Notes: a model not told the origin generated them from the letters alone. Shown: positions 25,058-35,555, numbered from the stretch's first letter. The stretch: 64,000 bases of DNA from Notamacropus eugenii (GCF_028372415.1 NC_092874.1:335562651-335626650); one strand, 5' to 3'. Numbers and translations: made by a program.

Positions 25058-25604
25058 AACCATGTGCTCCCCCTTGTTTTCTTTTCCCTAGAGCACTCTT
25101 TTTTTCCCCCTCTCCCTACTAGCTTCCCTTCTTCAAAGGTATAAACTCCATAAGCCATTGCCAAAAATGTGTCTATCACTCTGGAATAAATAACCTTAAT
25201 GAAGATAAATGTTTTTCCTTGTTTTTTAAAAATTGTTTTGTAAATAGAAAAATGCCAATGAATAATTAGGCTTAGGAAATAGCATTTTTGTGTTGAAAAC
25301 AAAAGGGCAGCTAAAATAAGAACTGGTTTTTCTGTATGGCTCATATATGCCTCCAAAAGCCATTTTAGGGAGGAGTTCCAAGCATACTCCGAGCGAGAGC
25401 AGCATTATTAGAATAAGTGTTGCCTTCTAAAAGTAACTTTTATTTGGACTTAGGATTTTTGAGGGTCTTTAAGGAAATGAGACTTTTTATAGTCATACTT
25501 TGGGGCTGCTTCTCCTTCCCAGCTCTTGAATATGCAAGTTAACTACATATTTTCAAGTATCTTATCAGCTGAAGTGACTACAGGGAGGGGAAGGGAGAAA
25601 GGAG

Positions 25605-25820
25605 GGAATAAGTATTTATTAGGTACCTGCTATGTGCCAGGCACTGTGCAGAAGCACTTCACAAATATTATTTCATTTGATCCTCTCAACGACCTTGGGA
25701 GTTTGCTGCTATTGTTGTCCCTATTTTACAGAGGAGGAAACTGAGACAATAGGTTAAGTGACTTGCCCAGGGCCACACAGCTAGTACCAGCTCTTTATTC
25801 ACTGTGCTACCTAGCAGATA
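25605..25820 (-). repeat. CORE-SINE (antisense)
   Basis: 'aagtatttattaggtacctg', 'cacttcacaaatattatttc', 'ctattttacagaggaggaaa' and 'gtgacttgcccagggccaca' occur in order. Near full-length and well preserved. Confidence 0.85.
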
Positions 25821-26094
25821 GCGTGTACCAGCAGTACATATTGCAAGTAGATATACTTAGTCCTTTTTTTCTGGAGTTTGCTATCACCCCTACAGACTGT
25901 TGGCCTTTTGAATTCGATGTAATCCTGCCTCCCTAGATTGACTTTTTGTTTGACTCCAGGACTGTGTAGCCCTTGACATTTTGTTTTTTAGCAGTGAAAT
26001 TACCGTAAATTTTAGGCTTCCAGTGGTTGAGAAAAGCAGCTGTACTTTCTTTTTTTTCTTCCTCTGCTACAAGTTTCTTTTTTCCTCTCACTTT

Positions 26095-26532
26095 ATTTTT
26101 TCTCAATTACATATTAAAAAATGTTTAACATTCTTTTTTTTTTAACTTTTCAGTTCCAAATTCCCTCTCCCCTCCCTCCTCCTTGAAAAAGCAAGGTTTG
26201 ATATAGATTTATATACGTGAAGTTACGCAGAGCATATTTCCATATAGGCCATGTTGCAAAGACAACACAGACCAGAAAACAAAAACAAGAAAACTGAAGT
26301 TTAAATGTGTGCTTTGATCTGCTTTCAGAGTCCCATCAATTCTCTCTCTGTAGGTGGATAACATTTTTCATCATGAGTCCTTTGGAATTGTCTTGGGTCA
26401 TTGTATTACTGAGAGGAGCTAAGTCATTCACAGTTCATCATACAGTATTGCTGTTACTGTGTACAGCGTTCTCCTGGTTCTTGTCATTTCAGTTTGCATC
26501 AGTTCATGTATCTTCCCAGGTTTTCCTGGCAG
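26095..26532 (-). mobile_element. L1 3' end (antisense) abutting exon 3
   Basis: 'tttcagttccaaattccctc' followed by 'ttgaaaaagcaaggtttgat', 'tgagtcctttggaattgtct', 'gtgtacagcgttctcctggt' and 'gcatcagttcatgtatcttc' is the reverse complement of the L1 3' region, parallel to the copy at 57060-57160 (sense). It stops about 50 bp before the exon 3 acceptor. Confidence 0.85.
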
Positions 26533-26582
26533 CTCTACTTTCAAAGAATCCTGCTGGTAACTCTTTGTGTTTCATTTTGTAG

Positions 26583-26738
26583 GACAAGACTTGATGCCCC
26601 ACGATTGGAAACAAAGTCCCTGGGTAACTCTGTGTTACCCCCGGGTTACACTTCTGATCGTCTGTCAGGAAGCAATAGGGACCAGATCCTGAAACCAAAG
26701 CGGTCCCACCGGAAAGCAGATCCAGATGCTGCTCATAG
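26583..26738 (+). CDS. ALKBH5: ALKBH5, coding exon 3 (end of codon 284, residues 285-335, start of 336)
   Basis: This 156-nt exon follows the acceptor 'gtgtttcattttgtag' and ends AG|GTATGA. Its G completes Lys284. The rest encodes [13 protein letters not shown], a Ser/Pro-rich linker, and the basic stretch '[15 protein letters not shown]'. It lies past the catalytic core and begins the flexible, Lys/Arg-rich C-terminal region. The linker differs from human at several residues as I remember it, but the length is unchanged. Like exon 2 it is symmetrical (phase 2-2). An antisense L1 3' end stops only about 50 bp upstream of the acceptor. Confidence 0.96.
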
Positions 26739-26884
26739 GTATGAACTGCATTGGGGTTTTACTGCCTGAAATAACATGAGTGTTGAAGTAAAGGGAACTG
26801 AAGTCACAGATTCTAGAACATTTTAGAAATTTACTCCATCATATTTTCTCTCCAAACCCTGCAGAGGAAATTTTGTAATCATTT

Positions 26885-27090
26885 TATATAAGCATTTTAT
26901 ATAGCACTTTAACATTTGCCAGATGTTTTACATACGTTATCTCTTTTGATCCTTACAGCATGCGCTGGGAGAATGGGTAGATGAGGAAACTGAGACTGAG
27001 ACAGATTGATAGTTTTCTCAGGACCATGTATCTAGTAAGTGTCTGAGACCGGATTTGATTTTGGGTATCCTAACTCCAAAGAGTCACCTA
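26885..27090 (-). repeat. CORE-SINE (antisense)
   Basis: 'tatagcactttaacatttgc', 'tgatccttacagcatgcgct', 'tagatgaggaaactgagact' and 'agtaagtgtctgagaccgga' are in antisense CORE-SINE order. Confidence 0.8.
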
Positions 27091-27094
27091 GTAC

Positions 27095-27285
27095 TCTAGG
27101 TCTGGAGTCAGGAAGATCTGAGTTCCGATCTGGCCTCTGTGTGACACTGGACACTGTTTGCCTTAATCCTTGTTGAAAGAAATAGCAAACCACTCCAGTA
27201 TCTTTGCCAAGAAAACCTCATGGACAGTTTTGACGTGCTGTGGTCTACAGGGTCACGAAGAATTGGACTCGACTGAACAAGTCCA
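27095..27285 (+). repeat. RTE/BovB-tailed CORE-SINE (sense)
   Basis: tRNA-related head relic 'gtctggagtcaggaagatct', CORE region, then the tail 'gcaaaccactccagtatctt', 'tgccaagaaaacctcatgg' and 'gggtcacgaagaattggact'. This tail type recurs at several sites in the window. Confidence 0.85.
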
Positions 27286-27769
27286 AGACCAGCATTATTA
27301 TCTACCACACTACTAGCACCTTACCATATAAATAGTAAGGAACTACACTGGAACATATACTAATGTTCCTGACTTTACCATTTCTCTTTAGTTTAAGACA
27401 AACTTAGAGACAAGGTTCTCAAACAGCTTGGTATTCAACTCTTGCCTTATGTATAGCTTCTTGAGAAGATGAAACTAAGATAACTTTTATTGCTTCTTAG
27501 GGAAAATGTCTCTCTACTTACATTTATATAGAAGATTTCAGCTGATAAAGTACTTTCCTTACAGCAGGTGACAGAGCCAGTCTTGATGCCAAACCCATAG
27601 CTATTTCCACTATACTATTCTGCCTATGAGCAGAATGATATCACATCTCAGAAATTTGGTATTTTCCAGAACCATAAGGTTTTTGGACTAAAAGGGGCTA
27701 TTCATTGTCTGTAGTCTAACCCTTATATCTCAAATGGAAAAACTTAGACCTAGAGAAGGCAAAGAGTTA

Positions 27770-27935
27770 TTTAGAATTGGACAGAGCCTTGGATAGATCA
27801 TCTGATTTAGTTCTTACATTTTAGAAATGAAAAAAACAAAACTCAGAGGGTAGGTGACTTTCCTAGAGTTATGCTGCTAGTTGAAGGCCAGATCTTACCT
27901 CCGCTTCAGTGTCTTTTCTGTCATATGATACCAAC
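27770..27935 (-). repeat. MIR-type CORE-SINE (antisense)
   Basis: 'ggacagagccttggatagat', 'acattttagaaatgaaaaaa' and 'gtaggtgactttcctagagt' follow antisense MIR order. A shorter fragment of the same kind lies at about 27545-27640. Confidence 0.65.
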
Positions 27936-27997
27936 TCCCAAGTTATTTTTTTCTTGCCCCCCTACCTGTAATTCTTCCCTTTTCTCTACCCCAACAG

Positions 27998-28175
27998 ACC
28001 ACGGATTTTAGAAATGGACAAGGAAGAGAACCGACGCTCTGTCCTCTTACCAAAACACAGGCGAAGGAGCAGTTTCAGCTCTGAGAACTATTGGCGAAAG
28101 TCTTCTGAGTACACGGAGGACTGCGCAGAGGATGATGGGAGCCCAGCCCGAAAAGTGAAGATGAGGAGACACTGA
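27998..28175 (+). CDS. ALKBH5: ALKBH5, terminal coding exon 4 (end of codon 336, residues 337-394, stop)
   Basis: The acceptor is 'cttttctctaccccaacag'. The first A completes Arg336, then come [18 protein letters not shown], a run of basic and serine residues, 'SSENYWRKS', an acidic patch, and the terminal '[11 protein letters not shown]' before TGA at 28173-28175. The final residue is 394 by human numbering, equal to the human length, so there is no net indel across the visible two thirds of the protein. The tail is the fastest-changing part, with Ser/Thr/Asp/Glu substitutions before SPARKVKM. Basic clusters suit nuclear localisation, which is known for the enzyme. The absence of frameshifts and the intact splice sites argue for a functional gene. 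Confidence 0.97.
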
Positions 28176-29912
28176 GAAAGAGCAAACAGACTCAAGCCGC
28201 AGAAACCAGCCTCCCTTCTGTGAAAACTTTCTTTGGCTGTTTCTCATAGCTTTTTTTTTTTTTAAGAGTTTTTTTCTTCATTTTAGGGCTGAAGAAAGGA
28301 ACTGGGACAGGATCCGAATTTTTTTTTTTTGTTCATTTATTTTCCTGAATGGAAATGATATTGAGGCATCTTTGTTGCTGGGGAGCATTGGTTACCACCT
28401 GGTCAGTTAGATGGGCAGTTTGCCCTAACCAAGCAGAAGAAAGTTCAAGCTGTGCTAGGCTGTGTTTATTTAAAACACCAAAAATGTTTTACTGTTTCAC
28501 TGCTGAAGATTCAAGAAATTAGTCCTTTTGCTTTAATTGTAAATTTTTTTAAACGTTCTAAATATATTGTTTGACCCCCTAGAGTTGAAACTTGGTCATG
28601 GCCTCTTCACGCTTTACCAACTTTAGAGCTGGGCCTGCTGAGCCCTAACGTCTCCTGTTGACTCTTTTCTCTAACCTGCCATTTGGTAACTGGAATCTCA
28701 AAGTTTGCCAATTGTTCTTCCTGCAGCAGATTTCCAAGTTGCTTAGAACATCTAGCTGGTAGCTTATGTGGCCACTGCATCAAGTTCTGTTTTCTCCCAC
28801 ATGTGCGGTTGTCATCCTTTCTCACCCAGTTCTTGACCGTTCCCGGCAGCCCAGGAAAAAGGTGGGGGGAAGGTGGTACTGGAACAGAGCCCTTCCTTAA
28901 ATAGCATGATTTTGTTCATAGGTATCTCCTTTCATGCATCTGGACATGTGTGTGAATATTTGGATACGTTAGAATCTTCTCATGTTTTGGTCGGTTTTAG
29001 AGATTTTTCTAGCAAGGAGGACGGACGTCCTTCCAAGAAGTGTCATGGCGTGTGGTGGGTTTTTGTCTAATCTTTTTGTCTTTACCCTTTCCCTTCTTTC
29101 CTGATGAGGACCTAGCCTGGGAGAGGTCTCCATGTTACATGTTCAACATTTGGCAGTCTATTTTCTAGGTCCCCCATAGAGAAGGCACCTCCTTCTCTAC
29201 CCCCTCCCCTTAAGACAAGAACTTCAGAGGGTATCAGCTTTTGAAAATTCTTTTTCTCTCTTCTTTTAGTCTTTTAATTCTTATAGAAAGGGGAATTTCC
29301 ACAGGTTCTCATGGCTTTGTGTTGGCCATGAGGGGAGATGAGAAAAGAGTTGGCTCTGGTGGAAATTTATATTTCGCCCTGGATTATTTCCTTTGTCAGT
29401 TTCTTGGGAGGGTTGTGAGAGTTGTGAGTAATGGGAAGAGCCTTTTTAATACATTTTTAAAATTAAAAAAAAACTTTAGCAACTTTCAATGAGTCAGGCC
29501 TATTAAAACTGAAGTCTTATTCATTTTGAACTGCTAGGAATTCTTAGTAGAAACAGGGCTCCATTGGCCATAAAGATGACTCAGGAGAAACCTGACTCCT
29601 GCTGCTAAGACCTTAACTTTCTTTTCCCACCTGATCCTTCTCTCTGTTCTGTCCTGTTGACTTAACTTGTTTGAGGCCTTGAAGGCTCTGAAGGTTTGGG
29701 GTCTAGTGATAAATTTAGAACCCTCTTTTGAAATATAAATTTAAAAAAACTTCTCAGATTTTGATTCCTTGAATCTGGATTTAAGTACTAAAGCAGTTGC
29801 AGCTTTATTTTTTTTTACAGCTTTTTTCCCCAAAAAATTATTTGTAGTTTTGTGTGTTTGGCACTTTGCTATGATCTGTGTGCTCTACAATAAAAACAAA
29901 ATCTAATATATT
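28176..29912 (+). other. ALKBH5: ALKBH5 3' untranslated region
   Basis: Continuous sequence from the stop codon to the first good poly(A) signal, about 1.74 kb, similar in size to the human 3' UTR. It is largely free of recognisable SINEs and LINEs, in contrast to the intergenic DNA beyond, as expected for a retained UTR. It contains several T-runs (for example 28250-28263 and 28320-28330) and an A-run near 29465-29473. The end is an estimate from the signal, not from transcript data. Confidence 0.85.
29889..29894 (+). promoter_or_regulatory. ALKBH5: ALKBH5 polyadenylation signal AATAAA
   Basis: A canonical AATAAA within 'ctctacaataaaaacaaaa', followed by an AT-rich cleavage zone and a T/G-containing stretch ('attgtctgatgctgtcc') at about 29922-29939 that can serve as downstream element. 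It is the most 3' strong signal before the sequence character changes. Confidence 0.85.
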
Positions 29913-29929
29913 TTGAAACATATTGTCTG

Positions 29930-32690
29930 ATGCTGTCCTAAAGAGTGACTTTATTTTGTTAAGTTCCCCTTCTCTACCTTACCCCTTTTTGAAAAAGGGA
30001 TCTGTTCCCTGTCAGTTTGTGAGAGTTGGAATCACACTGCCTGCATGTAGCTGCTAAGGATCCTTTCGCCCAGGACAAGTTAGTTGGTAGTGTCTAAGTC
30101 ATCTGTTTCACTGAAGGGTAGAGAAGATACTGTTTAGGCAGACTGAAGCCCGACCTAGGCAGTGCTAGTCCTGAGGGAGCACTTTGTCTCTTGAAAAGCT
30201 TAAAAAATCCAGGCAGGTTTAGGGTAGCTAGTGAACCATCTCTATGTAAATTCATTGCCCCATGACACATACACCATCCTCAGAAAATGATAACCTCCCA
30301 TCAGGACCCCATATGACCCTTATTGGTGGCTTGCCAACTATAGGTTATATCATAATGATGTTTATCCATTCTTTAATTATCTAGATCTGGGGTCCTGTGG
30401 TAGCCTTCTAAGTGGCAGACTGTTACCACTTTCTCACTTCTTGATAGAAGAGGTAAGGAAGCAGCAGTGATTGTTCTGGGAATCTTCCTCTTCCAAGTTG
30501 AGTGCTGGGCATCACCATACTCCAAACTATTCTATGAAGCTCCCTGAGTCCAACAGGTAGCTGTTTGGCTGTAGGGAAAGGCCTTTTTAAACAGACTACA
30601 AGGAGTAGCTTGGAGTTTTCTCCAGAAAAGCTGAGGGCTGAGTTGGTAGGTGTCCAGATGGGTCTCAGTCACTTGATTTGTATTTGGGTTTGACACATCC
30701 TGTTTCTCATCTCCATTTTTTAATTTAGTGAATCTGAAGTGCTAAAGTGAGGGATGGAGAGACTATCTGGTATCTCTTTTTAGGAAGAAGGCTTCCCTGC
30801 CCCAAGATATCTAAGTGTCTCTTGGATAAACCAGGGACAGGCATGCTTGACTCTGTGATACGGAAAGCTGGACAAGCAGGGACCCTAGTGCAGCCTCTTC
30901 CCTGGGGACTCTGAGCAGCACAAGTAGGAGCTAATATATGTTGATTTGAATTGAAGGGGGAAGAGTGCAGCAATGGGGTTAATACAACTGGGAGTCGGAA
31001 TTTTATGAATTCAGTCAGACCCTTACAAGCACAGAATTAGCTTTTCTGTTTCAGTTCACAAGGCCTCCTGCTTCTCCATCTCCCTTCAGCTTCTAGGGTA
31101 TCAATAGTTCACATAAATGTTATCAAACATCAACTGGAGGGAGGTCATAATAGAGGCCAAGTCTAGGACAACATGCCCACAATTTCCCCTGGACTCTCTG
31201 GCTGTGTGTAAAAGGTGCAGTGGGGTGATGGCATAGGCCCTGGTTTACCAGCGTATTGACTACAGCAGCGAAGGGAACCCTGCAGAATGAAAAGGCCTCG
31301 AAACAAGGGAGTCCCATTTGTCTGGCTTTGTAAGCAAAACTGTCTTAGAGAGAAGAGGAAGGATTTTCTGAGCAGCTTTGGCCCACTGATGACAAGAGCT
31401 TTAGCCGTGAACATCAGAACTGAGTCAGGCCTGAGACCTGGGCTTAACGAGACCCATAAGGAAGAAAATGGAGAATAAAGGCTCTGGCTAGAGATGTCAG
31501 TGATTACAGTTGTGTATGTGATTTGGAGTTAACAGAATCATTAAAAAAAACCTTGGCTTCAGTCACCTCTAGAGAGCACAAAAAGTTGCAGTGGTGCAGA
31601 GATACCACTTTGTCCCTTTTGGTCTCTTGACTCTTCCCATCGTCTCCTCCCCTCCTCCAGCTCAACCATATGGCAAAAGCTAGGTATTTTTAATTCCAGC
31701 TAAGTAAACAAACCACTGTAAAAATCCAGACTGTTGGAAAGAGCTCGAGGTTTTGACCAGGGAAGGAGCCCACAAAGGGGTAGGAGGGTCACGTCCTACA
31801 CTAACCTGAAGGTCCTCAAGCAGGTGACTTCTGGGGCTCCAGCAGACAGTCTGACAGCCAATGTTCCCCAGGCCTTGTGCTCTGGGCAGAGAAAACCTCA
31901 ACTTTCAGATTGGACTGTGAGGAATCCAATTTTGCTGTCGCCTTAGCCTTGTTTGAAATGTCAAATGCTACTTCCCTTCCTGCCTTGGGAACTTCCTTTG
32001 GATGAGCCCTTTTCTTATAGCTGGGCACTTACTGAGAGGAGCAGGGGAAGGATGGGTACAGTCCTTTGAAAAGAACTTTATTACAAAAGTGGCAAAATTT
32101 ATTTTCCTTAATATTTCATAAAAGTATAGTTTGTTACAGAGCTATACAGTGCAAGACCCAGAGATGCACTGGGATTGAGGGGATGCCTGTTGGATATGGG
32201 GCAGCTTGTCATTCTGGTTAATTCTGAGAATTTTAAGGGGGCCCCCAGCGTTTGTATAAAATGTTACATTTAATGTAATAAAAGCAGGAAGCACTGGCCT
32301 GTTGTGTGGTGTGGTTTTTCTCTTGTGTAGAGGCATCTGTCTTCCAACTCCCCTCTTCACTTGACTTTGAGGTCTCTCATTTTTTACATCTTTAGCTGAA
32401 AGCCAAGGAAAATCGTAAGATGATTTTTCCAGAGCTAGATGTCTGTCCATAATATTTAGACACTAACCCACAGGGCAACCTTAGTACAAAACTCTGAAAG
32501 TGACAAAATGTGGTTTTAGATTTAGAGAGAAAAGTAGCTAAAAATCTCTGGGGTTCTTGTCCTTTATTGTGTCATAGACTCCTGGTGAAAACTATGGATC
32601 CCTTTTTAGATTGATATTTTTAAAGTGCATAAAAAAAGAAACCAATTATATGGAAATATAATTATCAAAAAAATTTTAAGTTCATACACC
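29930..32690. other. Repeat-poor block 3' of ALKBH5
   Basis: About 2.7 kb in which I recognise no SINE, LINE or DNA transposon, in contrast to the following 31 kb. No convincing coding exon. Open frames here are below 105 codons and show no domain. A possible minus-strand terminal exon at 32060-32395 is reported separately. Confidence 0.6.
32060..32395 (-). other. Candidate minus-strand terminal exon with polyadenylation signals
   Basis: On the minus strand a pyrimidine-rich tract 'gattttccttggctttcag' ends in AG at 32397-32396. About 290 bp on there are two AATAAA hexamers (+ strand TTTATT at 32098-32103 and 32077-32082), with TGTA motifs upstream. The frame open across it (102 codons from 32450) has no domain I recognise and crosses the putative splice site, so a noncoding exon or 3' UTR fits as well. 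It could also be chance. Confidence 0.3.
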
Positions 32691-32894
32691 CCAAGTTAAG
32701 AATCCTGCTAGTCCAACTCCTTCATTTTAAAGATAAGGAAATGGGTTCACAGTTGTTAGGGGAAGGGGGAAAAGTATCAAACTGGAAGTGACAGAAATTC
32801 CGACTATGATACATACATGCATCAAACAGGGCAGTGTAGAATCTAGCACTGAAAAACAACATTAAGATCCAGAATGGGTGATGCGTTATGTGCC

Positions 32895-33130
32895 ACAGAA
32901 GACAGAACAATCAGTTTGAGGTGAGGTTTTCAAGGAAGGTTCTGTGATGAGTTGAGATTTGAGAGGTCCCTTGAAGAATCTGGATGAAAAGGAAGGGGGA
33001 ATATACAAAGATCCAGGGACCAGAATGAGTACTGCTGAATGTAGAGGTATAGAAAGGGCTGTACTAAAAAGGCTGGGGAGCTAGGGAAGGTCTTATTTAA
33101 TAGGAAAGGATTAGAAGGGAGAGCCCTTAT
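32895..33130 (-). repeat. Old LINE-type repeat fragment, family unresolved (antisense)
   Basis: 'gatttgagaggtcccttgaa', 'gatccagggaccagaatgag' and 'aggctggggagctagggaag' resemble the middle part of the unresolved repeat at 61395-62900. A short MIR fragment lies just before, at 32705-32760. Confidence 0.4.
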
Positions 33131-33294
33131 TTGGTCAGCCTTTGGACTCTACACGCCTTCTAACTCACAGGATCCAGTAAATGAAGTCTTTCCTGCCAGG
33201 GAAACATACTGTCCACATGCCCCACCCTGCTCCTCTTTGTCATCTCCCTTGAAAGGGAGAATGAGAAGGACGAGGAGACAAAGCTGAGCTGACT

Positions 33295-33435
33295 GCTAGC
33301 TCACACACACTTCACATTCACGACCCTGTGATGTAGCCAATACAAATATCTCCACTTTGCACATGGAGAAAATGAGTCCCAGAGAGCTAGACAGCATTAG
33401 AGTTAGGATTTGAAATCCAGGGTGCTTTTTTGGAC
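33295..33435 (-). repeat. CORE-SINE (antisense)
   Basis: 'ttcacgaccctgtgatgtag', 'ttgcacatggagaaaatgag' and 'attagagttaggatttgaaa' follow the antisense CORE-SINE order. Confidence 0.65.
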
Positions 33436-33539
33436 ATTGCTCTACCAGATCGAGGCAGGTATTGAATTCCAGTCCCCGGACCTTTCCTCTTTGGGGTAGT
33501 GGAGGTCACACAGAGCTGTGTGCACACATACAGGAGCAG

Positions 33540-33665
33540 AGGCGTAGCTGGAAGAGATCTTAGAGGTGACCTAGCCCAGACCCCTAATTTCACAGATGAG
33601 GACGTTGAGCCCTGCAGAGATGAAGCAGTTCACCAAAGCCAAACTTCACATCCCACGCTTTCTGC
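33540..33665 (-). repeat. MIR-type CORE-SINE fragment (antisense)
   Basis: 'agctggaagagatcttagag' followed by 'aatttcacagatgaggacgt' is an antisense MIR 3' half. Confidence 0.7.
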
Positions 33666-33734
33666 TTCACCACCCCACCCCCTCTTCTCATACCCACCGA
33701 CATGTGCACTCACACAAGCACCTTGCAGCTACAT

Positions 33735-34005
33735 CTGTCAACATTTGTTGTTCAGAGGTTCAGTACTGTCCCACTTTTTGTGACCCCATTTGGAGTTGTT
33801 TTTTGGCAAAGATGCTGGAGTGCTTTGCCATTCCCTTCTCCAGCTCATTTAACAGATGAGGAAACTGAGGCAAACAGGGTTAAGTGACTTGTCCAGGTTC
33901 ACACAGCTACCAAGTGTCTGAGACAGATTTGATCTCAGGAAGATCAGTCTTCCTGATTTCAGGCCCAGAGCTCTATCCACTGAGCCACCTAGTTGTCTTT
34001 CAGTA
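33735..34005 (-). repeat. RTE/BovB-tailed CORE-SINE, near full length (antisense)
   Basis: Tail first ('tgttgttcagaggttcagta', 'ttttggcaaagatgctggag'), then CORE ('cagatgaggaaactgaggca', 'gtgacttgtccaggttcaca'), then the tRNA-related head 'gctctatccactgagccacc'. Confidence 0.9.
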
Positions 34006-34434
34006 ATACTTAGCAAGCTGCCAACTGCTGTACCTGGTGGGGATGTTGGGCAGGATGAGAATTAATGGAGCAGTAAAAGAATCTAATAAGACCCTGTCTT
34101 CAAGGAGTCTAAAATAGGGGAAGTCAGTCTAGGAAAAATGACATGAGAAAATTATACCAAGAAGATGTCTGTTGCAAATAGATTCAGAGGAATGGACACA
34201 GACTCTCCTAGTTACCAGCAGGCTGGATCTGGGTCAAGCAGGAGAAGGTGGTCTGTAGCACAGTCTGCCATAAGCATTTCACCCCCGAGTGTCAGCAGCC
34301 AGTCTCAGGAAAGCAGACTGGGCCAGACTCAGAGCGTCCAGGACTAAGAGCCCGGCCAGGTTGGGTCGTGTCAACCCAGTAACGGAGGGTAGCAAAGACT
34401 CTCGGTAAGGCTAGGAATGCCCAACAGAACATAT

Positions 34435-34690
34435 ATAAGGGAGGCTAGATGGATCACTGGGTAGAATGCTATACCTGGAATCCAAAAGACCCTTCAAATT
34501 CTACCTCAGACCCTAGTGGTGTGACCCTGGGTAAATCACTTGACCTTCCTCAGCTTCAGTTTCTGCATCTGCAATATGAGGATAATAATACTCCCTACCA
34601 CACAAGATGGTTCTGAAATCAAACATCACGTAAAACGTTTTGCAAACCTTAAAGCATTAGGTAAATGCTGGATAATATTATTTTTCTTCA
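34435..34690 (+). repeat. tRNA-headed CORE-SINE, 'ttttgcaaaccttaaagc' tail (sense)
   Basis: Head 'gatggatcactgggtagaat', CORE 'gtgaccctgggtaaatcact' and 'gcttcagtttctgcatctgc', and 3' tail 'gttttgcaaaccttaaagca' ending in a TATTATTTTT tract. Confidence 0.88.
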
Positions 34691-34879
34691 GTGGGTCTCA
34701 AGCCACAATTTCTGCATTCATTTTTCCCTCTACCACTCTCTGCTGTTTGTGAAACAATACTGCTCACAATCTCCCACACCACCTTTCTCCATAACATTTT
34801 GTATATGAGTTTATATTCTAAGTCAATGTTGTCCTTAAGTCTCTGTACTTGGTGAGGAAATCAACCATTTGGAGGCTAA

Positions 34880-34971
34880 AGAACTCCAGAACTCAAGCAA
34901 TCCATCAACGTCAGCGGGTTTCCCTTTCCTCCCCAGCGGGGATTACAGGTATATACCACCGTACCTGACTC
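34880..34971 (-). ncRNA. 7SL RNA-derived fragment (5' Alu-domain part), pseudogene
   Basis: Read on the minus strand, 'gtcaggtacggtggtatata' 'cctgtaatcccc', a short diverged insert, then 'tggattgcttgagttctgga' 'gttct' matches the first about 65 nt of SRP 7SL RNA (the GGTGG..GTGCCTGTAGTCCCAGC start and the GGATCGCTTGAGTCCAGGAG block). It lacks the S domain and 3' end. Marsupials have no known Alu/B1-type SINEs, so a truncated 7SL retrocopy is the simplest reading. Confidence 0.7.
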
Positions 34972-35204
34972 CATTTTCATTTTTGAGATATTACAGTTTT
35001 AATGCATGCTATACCCAAGGCCTTTCAGCTCTCTTCTTGAAGAAAGTATTCAAGGAAATGCCCATTTTATTTGATATTTAAGTTCAGATTTTTTTAAAAA
35101 AAGAATATATTCATGACGTAGAAGTGAGAAGTTTCATTTCTTAATCCTGAGTCATGTTCTTTAGCACATTTTTTGCCATTTTCCATGCCCAACTTTCCAT
35201 TGAA

Positions 35205-35305
35205 GTTACCAAGTATCTATCTATATTCGTCCAACTAATGTATCCATCCATCTATCTATCTACCTGTCTACCTAATCTATTTATTTATATCTAGCTATCA
35301 TCTAT
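35205..35305 (+). repeat. (TATC)n-type microsatellite, imperfect
   Basis: 'ccatccatctatctatctac' 'ctgtctacctaatc' and flanks form an imperfect tetranucleotide tract. Confidence 0.85.
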
Positions 35306-35307
35306 TT

Positions 35308-35555
35308 GAGGGAAGCTAAGTAAAGCAGTGGATAGAGCACTGGGTCTGATGTCTCGAAGACCTGATTTCAAATGTGGCCTCAGATACTTACCAGCTGTGT
35401 GACCCTGGACAAGTCACTTAACCCTGTTTGTCTCAGTTTCCTCACCTGTAAAATCTGGAGAAGGAAATGGCAACTACTCCAGTATCTTTGCCAAGAAAAT
35501 CCCAAATGGGGTCATGAAGAGTCAGGCATGATTGAAAAATGACTGAATGATGTCA
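35308..35555 (+). repeat. RTE/BovB-tailed CORE-SINE, near full length (sense)
   Basis: Head 'gtaaagcagtggatagagca', CORE 'gtgaccctggacaagtcact' and 'ctcagtttcctcacctgtaa', tail 'tccagtatctttgccaagaa' and 'tggggtcatgaagagtcagg'. Confidence 0.92.

Larger units (their letters stand above)
26739..27997 (+). other. ALKBH5: ALKBH5 intron 3 (1.26 kb, phase 2)
   Basis: GTATGA donor to AG at 27996-27997. More than half of it is made of SINEs, listed separately. Confidence 0.92.

Noticed and set aside
26307..26769. Two 91-codon frames overlapping ALKBH5 exon 3
   Set aside because: They run from L1 sequence into the exon; the second overlaps the exon in frame but begins upstream of the splice acceptor.
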